37,112 nucleotides of DNA, taken from NCBI GenBank assembly GCA_020629375.1, contig JAHDDK010000008.1, positions 25,545-62,656 on the forward strand. The letters are read 5' to 3'. The notes beneath the pieces were generated by a model. It was not told the DNA's origin. It saw only the letters and a program-made list of their open reading frames with translations, and did no database searches. Origin of the DNA: Acidimicrobiales bacterium (lineage in GTDB: Bacteria > Actinomycetota > Acidimicrobiia > Acidimicrobiales > SHLQ01). This document shows positions 15,445-23,457 of this stretch, in pieces. Within the stretch, counting starts at the first letter, position 1, and each line of letters starts with the position of its first letter. The translations under genes and the position numbers were made by a program.

Positions 15445-17065
15445 CGGAGGACCCCCGGGTCACGATCGTGGAGAAGCACATCTCGTCGTTGGTGCCATCG
15501 GCCCAAAGGATCCATGCGGGTTCGAGATCGGCGCGTCGACGACCTCGGTCCCAGCCACACTCGATCCGGATGGTGTCATCGGCGTCGAGCACGATCATGT
15601 CGACCGGCTCGTAGGCGTATTGCCAGTCGAAGTCCCAATCCGGAATGTCGAGCAGAACGAGCTCGTCGGGCGTGTCGGGGTTGAGGGTCATGCGGAACCA
15701 GTCCCCGATCTCGTGCATGTGACCGAGCACCGAGATGATCTCGCCTTGGGCCCCGAGAAGCACCGCTGGGATGTCGCAGCTCGACTCGGCGACCCCGTTC
15801 GTGAACGCTTCGAAGTCGGCGGGGGTGACGCCGCACAGCCGATTGATGAACTCGGCTTGGACGCCCTCGTCTCCAAATCGATCGAGCGCGTGGGCGAGGG
15901 CCGCGTCTCGGTCACACAACGGGCCGGACTCATCAGCGAGACACGGGATCTCGGCTGGTGCGACCGCCGGCGAGATCACGATGGGGTCGAGGTCGGTGTC
16001 CCCGTCCACGAATTCGAGGCGGAGTGATGACTCATCGGCGGGCGCTGAGCCTTCGTAGTGGTAGTGGATCTGAATGACCACGAAGTCGTCAGCTGGTACC
16101 CGTAGGCCCGTGCCTTCGGGGAGCTGTGTGGCGTCCTGGCCGGGCGCCCACCCGAGGAACATGCCGTCGCGGCCGCCAAGGCCAGAGCTGCCGTAGCACT
16201 GCCAGCCGGGTCGCCCGTCTGCACCGTCACGTTCGTCGGCTCGTGCCCGACGGTCGCCTTCGATCAGGTAGGCGATGGCGTGGTGGACGACCGCGGTCTG
16301 ATCCGGGACGAACTCGTAGCCGGTGATCCACACGTCCTCATCGTTTTGGGGGTCGTAGATCAGGCAGCGATAGTCGTCGACGTTTGATGGGTCGCCCGCA
16401 TAGGCATCGGGAACGATCTCGAGGTCGGGGTCGGTGATCCCGAGGACCGGCTCAGCGCTGACCAGTGGAGTCGACGGGTCGACGTCGATCGGTGCTCCTG
16501 CCGCCGACCAGGCGAGAACGGCTTCGAGCTCGTCGTCGGAGAGGCTACGGTCGTATTTGAAGGGGACGCTGGCTTTCGAGGCGGGCCAGGGAGGCATCCA
16601 ACCGGCCTCGACGACGCCAGCGATCAGCTGGTGCGTGTCGACGACATCTTGCACCGAGTCGATCTGCCAGTGGAACGCCCCGGGCCCACCAGGCGAATGG
16701 CAGTTGGCGCACTTACTCTCGAAGATCGGCTGGATCGAGGCAGCGAAGTTGTCGCCGTCCCAGCCGACAACGGACCCCGCGTCGTCGACTACGTCGGTTT
16801 GAGGCGATTGGTCGTCGTCCGATTCGGTCGCTGTCGTCGTGGTCGGGCTGGACGCCTCGTTCGAGTCCTCCGTCGTCGACACGACCGGAGCCTCGGTGGT
16901 GGTGTCGGCGTCCGCTGCTTCCGCCTCGTCCGGCGCCGTCGACGCACTGGATGCCGAATCGCTAGCGGATTGCACCGCTGCGTCGCTCCCGCACGCGGCG
17001 AAGGCCATGGCTGCGGCCACGACGCCGAAAAGCAATCGAACGATGGATCTCATTACCGAAGCCAT
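15437..17065 (-). CDS. Lipoprotein with c-type haem motif and copper type II monooxygenase-like domains
   Basis: A 542-residue exported lipoprotein. The N-terminal signal ends at Cys25 (AFAAC), followed by a Ser/Thr/Asp-rich linker to about residue 100. Next comes one cytochrome c-like domain with the haem site CANCH at 119-123 and a likely axial Met157 in GWMPPWP. The remaining roughly 320 residues resemble the peptidylglycine/dopamine beta-monooxygenase fold; candidate copper ligands are His261-His262, His334/His336, His449 and His451 in GHMHEIG, and Met529. Cysteine pairs may form disulfides. Such proteins presumably oxidise a substrate outside the membrane with electrons passed through haem; the substrate is unknown. 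ATG 17065 or the later MRSIV (17053) may be the true start. The haem site would depend on the Ccm system encoded at the left end. Confidence 0.82.
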   Translation of the reverse strand: MASVMRSIVRLLFGVVAAAMAFAACGSDAAVQSASDSASSASTAPDEAEAADADTTTEAPVVSTTEDSNEASSPTTTTATESDDDQSPQTDVVDDAGSVVGWDGDNFAASIQPIFESKCANCHSPGGPGAFHWQIDSVQDVVDTHQLIAGVVEAGWMPPWPASKASVPFKYDRSLSDDELEAVLAWSAAGAPIDVDPSTPLVSAEPVLGITDPDLEIVPDAYAGDPSNVDDYRCLIYDPQNDEDVWITGYEFVPDQTAVVHHAIAYLIEGDRRARADERDGADGRPGWQCYGSSGLGGRDGMFLGWAPGQDATQLPEGTGLRVPADDFVVIQIHYHYEGSAPADESSLRLEFVDGDTDLDPIVISPAVAPAEIPCLADESGPLCDRDAALAHALDRFGDEGVQAEFINRLCGVTPADFEAFTNGVAESSCDIPAVLLGAQGEIISVLGHMHEIGDWFRMTLNPDTPDELVLLDIPDWDFDWQYAYEPVDMIVLDADDTIRIECGWDRGRRRADLEPAWILWADGTNDEMCFSTIVTRGSSDG

Positions 17066-17131
17066 CGGCTCACGCTAGCCACAGTTGACTCGCCCCTTCC
17101 GCCGTTTGCGTAATGCGCGATCGGTTGGGGC

Positions 17132-17869
17132 CTAGAGGGGCGCGACATAGGCGGCCCAGCTCCAGCCCCTTTTGCCGTTGTACTCGACCTCGATCCACGG
17201 GCCCGACGTGGCACCGGTCGCCCGGATTTCGGTTCCGCGTTGGAGGGCGAACACGAGTGACGCATTGACGTCCGGTTCGGATCGGACGTTCACACCACCG
17301 CCGTTGCCCTTACCGACCACGACGTAGGGCACACCAGATGTCCGGACCGAAACGTCGTTGATACCTTCAGACGGGACGGCATCGGCCGGAGCGTCGACGA
17401 TGAAGCGATGCTTGACCCAACCTTCAAGCGCGCCGTAGCGGACATGATCCCATTCGCCGGTGCGGCTTCCGGTCGCAACGATCACGGCGTCGGACGGGAT
17501 GGCGACGAGCAGGTCGTAGCCCTGCCCTGGCCCGGCTCGCATGGTCAGGCCGAGAGGCGATCCGATGATGAGGGCCGTCCGTTCGTCGACCTCCACGAAT
17601 GCCAGTCCTTCCGGCGCCTCGTCGGGGTCGACGACCTCGCTGGTCGTGGTCGTGGCGACGGTCGACGTCGTCGATTCTGCCTGGGCGCGCTCTGCGGCGG
17701 CCCGTCGCGTTTCGAGGCGTTCGGCGAGTGGTCGGTCCGTCGTGGAGATCGGACTCTCCAAGCTGCAGCCGCTGAGCAGCACCAAGAGACCGAGGAGGAA
17801 CAGGACCGTCGAACGGGCGCGAACAGGAGTCGACGGTTGCGGGCAAGCCATATGGGTCTTTCGGCCCAT
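17132..17869 (-). CDS. SH3-domain lipoprotein (two SH3b repeats)
   Basis: Exported lipoprotein of about 245 residues. The signal helix ends with the lipobox LVLLSGC, then a Ser/Thr-rich linker leads to two bacterial SH3-like domains. The first includes GLTMRAGPGQGYDLLVAIP and the second GGGVNVRSEPDVNASLVF, each with the NVRSGPS-like opening and a Trp-rich end (GEWDHVRYGALEGWV and GPWIEVEYNGKRGW). Such domains usually bind peptidoglycan or other wall components. Starts at 17902, 17869 and 17851 are all in frame; 17869 or 17851 gives a normal signal peptide. It lies 66 bases upstream of the cytochrome lipoprotein and may be co-transcribed with it. Confidence 0.8.
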   Translation of the reverse strand: MGRKTHMACPQPSTPVRARSTVLFLLGLLVLLSGCSLESPISTTDRPLAERLETRRAAAERAQAESTTSTVATTTTSEVVDPDEAPEGLAFVEVDERTALIIGSPLGLTMRAGPGQGYDLLVAIPSDAVIVATGSRTGEWDHVRYGALEGWVKHRFIVDAPADAVPSEGINDVSVRTSGVPYVVVGKGNGGGVNVRSEPDVNASLVFALQRGTEIRATGATSGPWIEVEYNGKRGWSWAAYVAPL

Positions 17870-17953
17870 GATCCGGGGTCTTGAGGACTGTTGGAGGATC
17901 ATCGGGCGACCGCCCGACTCAAGAAGGGGTCTGCCTCCTCCGACGAGTCGATC

Positions 17954-18538
17954 ATGGTGTTGCGTCGCGTCTCATCGACGATCCTCGAGACCGGCGAGTT
18001 CTTCTCGCCAGTGCTCGGCGCCGACGGGCCGTACGAACTCCTCGAACGTCGCGGACGCCAGGTGGCTCCGCACCGGGTCGTGCGGTGTGTCTCCACCGGC
18101 ACGGAGCATCCACTGGCGGTACTCGAACGACCGACGGCTCGGCGGGTCCGCGAACAGGCGATTGCAGCGAGCCGCGAGATCGGCGCCTGGATGGTGTCGA
18201 ATGACCCGAACGATTCGCATCGACACACGGCAACGCTGCGATCGGTTCGTCGTCGTCTCCGCGAAAACTACGTGGCCGAGGACTTGGCGAACGATCTGTC
18301 GTGGATCGCCACGATCGACCTGGGAGAACGCTTCGCCGTGCTCCACAAATGGGCCGAGCCGCACGTACGCCATGACCTCATCCGGCTCGCGGCGGAGATC
18401 GCCACGTCATCGGGCACGACGTCGCCGACCGATGTGTCGTGCATCGAATTGCTCGGAACGGGTCTTGGCGTCTCGGCCGACACGGTGGCCGAGATTGTTC
18501 TCGAGACGGCTGATCGATCGAGCCGACTCGCCAGCTGA
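17954..18538 (+). CDS. Conserved-looking hypothetical protein, family not recognised
   Basis: Soluble protein of about 194 residues from ATG 17954; an in-frame TTG at 17891 would add 21 residues and overlap the promoter of the divergent SH3 gene. No signal peptide or membrane helix is seen. The composition is ordinary and mixed helical, with segments ENYVAEDLANDLSWIATIDL and FAVLHKWAEPHVRHDLIRLA. I cannot assign a domain. It lies between an envelope-lipoprotein cluster and a tRNA gene, so context gives no function. Confidence reflects the ORF's reality, not its role. Confidence 0.6.
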   Translation: MVLRRVSSTILETGEFFSPVLGADGPYELLERRGRQVAPHRVVRCVSTGTEHPLAVLERPTARRVREQAIAASREIGAWMVSNDPNDSHRHTATLRSVRRRLRENYVAEDLANDLSWIATIDLGERFAVLHKWAEPHVRHDLIRLAAEIATSSGTTSPTDVSCIELLGTGLGVSADTVAEIVLETADRSSRLAS

Positions 18539-18584
18539 CAGCACTCGCCATTGCTGTCGGCCCGTTCGGCCAACGCAGACGTAG

Positions 18585-18670
18585 TGCCCGGGGCGGGATT
18601 TGAACCCGCACGATCCTTTCGGATCAGGGGGGTTTAAGCCCCCCGCGTCTGCCAATTTCGCCACCCGGGC
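18585..18670 (-). tRNA. tRNA-Leu (anticodon TAA)
   Basis: The minus-strand sequence begins GCCCGGG (18670) and pairs with CCCGGGC at the 3' end, followed by discriminator A at 18585. The anticodon arm is a G/C stem around the loop CTTAAAC, giving anticodon TAA (codon UUA). A long variable arm is present (TGATCCGAAAGGATCG), as expected for leucine tRNAs, and the T arm reads GCGGGTTCAAATCCCGC. The CCA end is not encoded (the next bases are CTA). UUA is a rare codon in such GC-rich genomes. Confidence 0.95.
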
Positions 18671-18751
18671 TGTGGCTGACGAGCGTAGCGATGCCGCGGG
18701 CTTTCATCCGAAACACTCAAGATTTATGTTTCATTTCCGTTACAGAAACCC

Positions 18752-20329
18752 ATGATCGTGACTTCGGTAGCGCCCAATCGTCGAGAACGCCGGTCCCGTT
18801 CGAAGACCGCGGCTCGGATGCCCGGCGCGATCCTGACCGCTGCATTGTTCCTCAGCGGATGTGGTTCGGCACCGAATGCCCCGGACTCGCTCGCCTTCGA
18901 CACCGAAGAATCCGGATCGACAACCTCTTCGGGATCCCGAACGGAGCCGCCACCAAGAGAGGGCAGCGGAGGAGCGTTCGACCGCGCCCGGCCGACGACA
19001 TCCGAGGTCGGCTCGACAACGACCGACGCCGACCCCCTTCCCTCGCCAACCACCCTGCGACAGCCAGGTTCGACCACCTCTGCGAGCCGAGCGACCACGA
19101 CGATCGACGTGCGAACAACACCATCGACATCGACCGCCACACCCCAACCAACCACCAGCTCGGTGTCCGCTTCGACGATCGACACGCCCTCGTCGACCAC
19201 CAGTGCTCCACCGCGCACAACAACGACCAGTACTCAACCACGCACCACGGCCACCCGCGCTCCACGCACGACCACGACCACCACCACTGCTCCACCAAGT
19301 ACGACGGCAGCGCCTCGATCATCGACCGAACCACAACAGGGCGGGCGCCTTGCTCGATCCCAGCAGATCGCCGCCTCCGCACCCACGCGGATACCGGTCT
19401 ACGACACCGCATGGCAGATGCTGGGGCGAGGGACCCCGGCGCAAGCGGATCAGTACTTCAGCGCTCTCCGGCAACACGGCTTCACCGGAGCATGGGCGGG
19501 GATCATTCACCACGCCCCGGCGACATACAACTCGAACTATCCCGGCGGCGGGCAGATCGGATCGCTCATCGACGGCCAACTCGTCCTGTCCGACGGCTAC
19601 ATCGCCCATGTGCGGGCGATGCTCGACGCCGCCGAACGGCACGGAATGAGCGTTGGTCTCGTAGCCGCATGGCAGAACCTGTACCTGCCCGGTGGCGGCG
19701 CCGACGCGGGCAACGCAACCAGCGACCGCGTTCGTGGCACCATCACGACGAGCAACGCCTACGCCTATGGACGCCAGATCGCTACGGCGTTCGGAGACCA
19801 TCCCGCTGTCAGCATGTGGGTGTTCGGGGGCGACGCTGGCACCAACAACACCGAGGCAAACAAAGCCGTCTGGCGGGAGATGGCCCGAGGGGTCCGCGAC
19901 GCTGGCAACGATCTCGCCATCACCTACCACACGCCGACCAGCGAATTCGATCAACTCAACTACGCCGGCGAACCCTGGCTCGACTTCATCGCCCCCGAGA
20001 CCGGGCATGCCCAGGATGCCGCGACGACTCAGGCCGAGCTCGCGACGGTCCGACAGCGGTACGGGATTCCGACATGGCAAGGCGAGGCCCGCTACCACCA
20101 CATCAACTTCGAGTGGGTGCCGGTCGCCTATCGCGTTCCCGGAACGGCAGAGATGCGGGCCGATGCGGTTGCGGCGAGCGATGCAGGCGTGAGCGGCTAC
20201 GTGTACGGAGACGCTGGACGGTGGACGTGGTGCGCGGGGTTCGGAGATGCATCCCCGTGTTCACCCGACGCCATTGCGGCCTCGTTTGGCGAGGCCGAAG
20301 CCGCTGTCATCGACGTCTTCCGTCGCTGA
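18752..20329 (+). CDS. Secreted glycoside-hydrolase-like lipoprotein (DUF4038/apiosidase-like)
   Basis: Protein of up to 525 residues with a signal ending in the lipobox LFLSGC (Cys about 37), a Thr/Ser/Pro-rich linker of about 150 residues, then a roughly 320-residue catalytic-type domain. Motifs typical of DUF4038/GH140-like TIM barrels are visible: YDTAWQMLGRGTPAQAD, GMSVGLVAAWQNLYLPGG, AVSMWVFGGDAGTNNTE and AITYHTPTSEFDQLNY, with acidic residues in APETGHAQDA and TWQGEARYHH as catalytic candidates. It presumably cleaves an extracellular polysaccharide; the substrate is unknown. ATG 18752 or ATG 18818 may be the start; both precede the signal helix. Confidence 0.72.
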   Translation: MIVTSVAPNRRERRSRSKTAARMPGAILTAALFLSGCGSAPNAPDSLAFDTEESGSTTSSGSRTEPPPREGSGGAFDRARPTTSEVGSTTTDADPLPSPTTLRQPGSTTSASRATTTIDVRTTPSTSTATPQPTTSSVSASTIDTPSSTTSAPPRTTTTSTQPRTTATRAPRTTTTTTTAPPSTTAAPRSSTEPQQGGRLARSQQIAASAPTRIPVYDTAWQMLGRGTPAQADQYFSALRQHGFTGAWAGIIHHAPATYNSNYPGGGQIGSLIDGQLVLSDGYIAHVRAMLDAAERHGMSVGLVAAWQNLYLPGGGADAGNATSDRVRGTITTSNAYAYGRQIATAFGDHPAVSMWVFGGDAGTNNTEANKAVWREMARGVRDAGNDLAITYHTPTSEFDQLNYAGEPWLDFIAPETGHAQDAATTQAELATVRQRYGIPTWQGEARYHHINFEWVPVAYRVPGTAEMRADAVAASDAGVSGYVYGDAGRWTWCAGFGDASPCSPDAIAASFGEAEAAVIDVFRR

Positions 20330-20379
20330 GCACGTCAACCGCCCGACGCGGACCCTACCGACATGACTATGGTTGATTC

Positions 20380-20907
20380 ATGTCGGTTCTCCTCCTGAAT
20401 GCGACGTACGAGCCCCTCCGAATCATTTCGTGGCAGCGAGCGATCTGTCTCTGGTTCGATGACCGAGTCGACGTGCTCGAAGTGCATCACGACCGGTCGT
20501 TGCGTTCGTCGGGAGGCGAGGAGTTCCCTCATCCGGTCGTGGTCCGGCTCCGAAACCGGGTCAACGTGCCGTTCCGTCGCGGCGAAGTCCCCATCACCCG
20601 ACGGGCGCTCGTCGCCCGAGACGGTGGCGAATGCCAGAAGGTTGGGTGTTCGAATCGCGGGACGACGATCGACCACCTGGTCCCGCGCTCACGTGGTGGC
20701 GCCCACGAATGGCACAACGTTGCACTCATGTGCACGGCCCACAACAACGAGAAGGCCGACCGCACGCTCGAGCAACTGGGATGGTCCCTCAAGAAGCGGC
20801 CAAGCGTCCCCGACCCTCATGCGTTGCTGCTTGGTCGGGTGTCGGTGCATCCCCTGTGGGCGGCCTGGCTCCCGCAACACGTCGTCGATCGGGTGCCCGC
20901 TGCCTGA
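20380..20907 (+). CDS. HNH endonuclease family protein
   Basis: This 175-residue protein belongs to the HNH family widespread in Actinobacteria and Cyanobacteria. It opens with SVLLLNATYEPLRIISWQRA, which is highly conserved in that group. The HNH core spans about residues 85-130: a zinc-type Cys pair in CQKVGC, the motif IDHLVPRSRGG, WHNVALMC with the central Asn, and HNNEKADRTLEQ with the final His. The biological role of this conserved stand-alone form is not established. The gene ends 20 bases before a strong bidirectional hairpin terminator. Confidence 0.88.
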   Translation: MSVLLLNATYEPLRIISWQRAICLWFDDRVDVLEVHHDRSLRSSGGEEFPHPVVVRLRNRVNVPFRRGEVPITRRALVARDGGECQKVGCSNRGTTIDHLVPRSRGGAHEWHNVALMCTAHNNEKADRTLEQLGWSLKKRPSVPDPHALLLGRVSVHPLWAAWLPQHVVDRVPAA

Positions 20908-20927
20908 GCACTGCCGGCAAAAACGTC

Positions 20928-20955
20928 AACACCCCGGGCCGAAGCCCGGGGCGTT
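20928..20955. terminator. Bidirectional hairpin terminator between convergent genes
   Basis: Arms CCCCGGGC (20932-20939) and GCCCGGGG (20944-20951) enclose the loop CGAA, with flanking CAAC/GTTG pairing after one mismatch. On the minus strand a short T-run follows. It sits between the convergent HNH gene and the LALTG surface protein gene. Confidence 0.75.
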
Positions 20956-20997
20956 GTCATCGATTGGTTCGGTGTTGACCCGCAAGGGTCAAGACGA

Positions 20998-21666
20998 TCA
21001 GATCTCCTGACGGCGACCGATGGCGAGCGATGCAGCACCGAGTAGGAGCATCGCAACACCGACCATCGCGGTCAGCGTCGAGGTGCTCGGACCGGTGAGC
21101 GCAAGCTGGGGAGCCGCAGCGGTACCGCCGTTGTTCGTGGTCGTCGTCGCACCGGCGTTGTCGCCACCGTTGTTGTTCGTGGCGCCTGCCGAGACAACAG
21201 AGCTGGAATCGCACTTGTCGCTGCCAGCGGCGTCTTCGTCAGCGTCGGTGTGGCCGTCGTTGTCGGAGTCGAACGAAGCAGCGTTGTAGTTCTGGACGTA
21301 CTCGCCACAGACCAGCGTGGGCGTGCTGTTGGGGTCACAGCCGTTGGTGCCAGTTTGCGTCTCGATGGCGTCACTGACGCCATCGCCGTCGCTGTCGGCA
21401 GCGGTCGCGCCGGGGAACGTCGCACCGTTGCAGGGGCCCGTCGATGGGGCATCGCCGGGATCGCACTCGTCGGTTCCGGCGGCGAGCTCGGCGGCGTCGC
21501 TTGCGCCGTCGCCATCGCTGTCGGTGGCGGTCGCTCCAGCGTGGGGACCATTCGCACACCCGCCCGACTGGGCTCCGGCGGGAACGGCAAAGAGGACAGA
21601 GGCAGCCAGTGCAGCAATGAACATCATTGCGGCACCTGCAAAACGCCTCGGCGCAGCACTGATCAT
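20998..21666 (-). CDS. Cell-wall-anchored surface protein with LALTG sorting signal and calcium-type repeats
   Basis: This 222-residue protein starts at ATG 21666 behind a clear AGGAGT ribosome site; the longer frame from 21750 lacks one. Its signal peptide ends near VPAGAQ. Three thrombospondin type 3/dockerin-like calcium loops are visible (DSDGDGASDAAE, DSDGDGVSDAIE, DSDNDGHTDADED), each near paired cysteines. A low-complexity Asn/Thr/Gly stretch then leads to LALTG at about 188-192, a hydrophobic helix and the basic tail GRRQEI. That layout is a sortase sorting signal, with LAxTG typical of class E substrates. It lies 126 bases downstream of a class F sortase gene. Confidence 0.83.
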   Translation of the reverse strand: MISAAPRRFAGAAMMFIAALAASVLFAVPAGAQSGGCANGPHAGATATDSDGDGASDAAELAAGTDECDPGDAPSTGPCNGATFPGATAADSDGDGVSDAIETQTGTNGCDPNSTPTLVCGEYVQNYNAASFDSDNDGHTDADEDAAGSDKCDSSSVVSAGATNNNGGDNAGATTTTNNGGTAAAPQLALTGPSTSTLTAMVGVAMLLLGAASLAIGRRQEI

Positions 21667-21792
21667 GGTGACTCCTAGGTCGATCGAGGACGGGCTGAGT
21701 GCACCGTCCGTATCTAAATCGGCGCATGGAATCAGAATCTGAGTGAGCAACCTCGACCATCGTGGCCGCCAAATGGCCCACCTGCGTCGGAG

Positions 21793-22530
21793 TCAGACAA
21801 GAGGGACGGCGATCGCGACGACGTTGTCGTCATAGCTTCGGAGTTGCGGATTGAACGAACCACCGCACGTGATCATGACGAGCCGTTCGTCGCCGTCCTC
21901 TCGGAAGAGATCGTCGATGGGAAGATCGAACTTGCCGTATTGCTCGATCGAGACGATCTCGTAGGTACGCGTCGATCCGTCCGCCTCGACCTCGACACGG
22001 TCGCCAACCGCCGAATCTGCGAGGTTTCGGAACACGCCGTCCCGTCCGTTGTATGCGATGTGCGCAGCAAGAACGGCCGATCCGCGTCCGGCATCGACAC
22101 CGGCACCGAACTGATACCAGCCGACCGCCTCGGCCCCAGGGACCTCGAGTTCACCGTTGAGCTCGAGACCGACCTGTTCGATCGGCGCTCCGTCAACTCC
22201 TAACGCAGGGAGAGACACCGAGACCGGTCGAAGACCCAGCGGCTCCGAGAGTGCAGGCAGGACCGCTGACGGCAGCGCGGACTCGATTCGCTCACCGAAC
22301 TCCGGCAGCGGAACTTCGGCGGTCGTCGACGGGGATAACGACGGGGATTCCGCCGCAGCTTCGGGCTCGGCATCGTTGTCGGCCACGACGACGATGTCCG
22401 ACGGCGACTCGAGCACTGCTCGAGTCATGGCGTTGTCGGACGCGGCGGGGCCGCCGCACGAAGCGGCGGCCCACACCACAAGGAGGACAGCGACTCCGAC
22501 CCAGAAGCGTTGGGGGGAGGGTCGATTCAC
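21793..22530 (-). CDS. Class F sortase
   Basis: Sortase of about 245 residues that should attach neighbouring surface proteins. The catalytic histidine is in VLAAHIAYNG, the cysteine in LVMITCGGSF and the arginine in NPQLRSYDDNVV, the order and spacing of class F enzymes. The N-terminal hydrophobic segment ends in AAASC, resembling a lipobox, so it may be lipid-anchored rather than membrane-spanning; a linker rich in Ala, Glu and Ser follows. The gene starts 20 bases after the DUF4397 gene and is followed by the LALTG protein, forming a compact sortase-substrate cluster. Confidence 0.88.
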   Translation of the reverse strand: MNRPSPQRFWVGVAVLLVVWAAASCGGPAASDNAMTRAVLESPSDIVVVADNDAEPEAAAESPSLSPSTTAEVPLPEFGERIESALPSAVLPALSEPLGLRPVSVSLPALGVDGAPIEQVGLELNGELEVPGAEAVGWYQFGAGVDAGRGSAVLAAHIAYNGRDGVFRNLADSAVGDRVEVEADGSTRTYEIVSIEQYGKFDLPIDDLFREDGDERLVMITCGGSFNPQLRSYDDNVVAIAVPLV

Positions 22531-22550
22531 GGCTCGGACGCTGTCGATTC

Positions 22551-23348
22551 TCAGCGGACGGTTGCGAACGTGCGACGTCCGGCCATCAGTGCCACGCCAC
22601 CAGCGAGAGCGACGGCGAACACGACGACTGCGGTGTTCGAGGAGTCGGAGACCGGGCTATTGCCGGTGTTGACGACGGTCGGAACCGTGCCCAGGCCTTC
22701 GATGACCTCGGTCAGGACGGTCAGCGACTCGCCATCGAGGCTGCCGACGGCGTACACGATGAGCGAGTTGCCCTCGGTGATTGGCAGATCGGCCGGGCCG
22801 ATGACGACCGGCTCGGTGGCGCCAGCCGGAACGACCTCGGCGCTGATCGTGCCTGCAGCGAGATCGACGGTTCCTTCGGCACCATTCGGGACGCTCGTGA
22901 AGGCAGCCGCGCCGTTGGCGAGGATGTCGACCTCGGGAGCGGCAGCCGTGTGGCGGACCACCAGGCGACCTTCGCCAGCGGCGATGGTGCTCGTGTCGTT
23001 GGCGAAGATACTCACCGTCGGGGTGCCGTCGGCGTCGAGGTGGGCGATGACCGTGATGTTGCCACTGGTCGGCACGTCGAGGTCCCCGACGTCGATGGCG
23101 ACGGTGTCGGTACCGGCGAGGAGAACCTGGAGGTCTTCCAGGGTCTGGCCGGCGAAGCCGGAGAGATCCTGCGTGTCACCAAAGCCGAAACCGGGGATGA
23201 CGACGGCGCCACCGGCAGCGACGTCGACGTCGGTGTCAGGGATGCCATGGATCAGGTGGACGCGCACATCGTCCTGCGCATTGGCTGCGGTGGCTGGCAA
23301 AAGGACAGCGAGGATCGCGATGAAGGCGACCAGCACACGCTTGGTCAT
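22551..23348 (-). CDS. DUF4397 domain surface protein with C-terminal sorting-type tail
   Basis: This 265-residue protein starts at ATG 23348 with GGAG six bases upstream; the longer upstream frame is rejected. The signal peptide ends near ATAANAQ. DUF4397 hallmarks follow: VRVHLIHGIPDTDVDV, FAGQTLEDLQVLLAGTD, and later VVRHTAAAPEVDILANG, the last two suggesting the duplicated beta-rich layout of the family. The C-terminus has VVNTGN, a spacer, a hydrophobic helix and the basic end GRRTFATVR, similar to a sortase signal though not a canonical LPxTG. It is the first gene of the cluster with the class F sortase and is its most likely substrate. Confidence 0.82.
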   Translation of the reverse strand: MTKRVLVAFIAILAVLLPATAANAQDDVRVHLIHGIPDTDVDVAAGGAVVIPGFGFGDTQDLSGFAGQTLEDLQVLLAGTDTVAIDVGDLDVPTSGNITVIAHLDADGTPTVSIFANDTSTIAAGEGRLVVRHTAAAPEVDILANGAAAFTSVPNGAEGTVDLAAGTISAEVVPAGATEPVVIGPADLPITEGNSLIVYAVGSLDGESLTVLTEVIEGLGTVPTVVNTGNSPVSDSSNTAVVVFAVALAGGVALMAGRRTFATVR

Positions 23349-23457
23349 GGGGGACTCCATTTCTGGGAAGGGGGTAGCTCGGCGCCGGGGATCGGCGCAG
23401 TCGTGGGTACTACGACCGGCGACGGGCGCGCGGATGCGCGTTCCTTCGAGAACTTCC

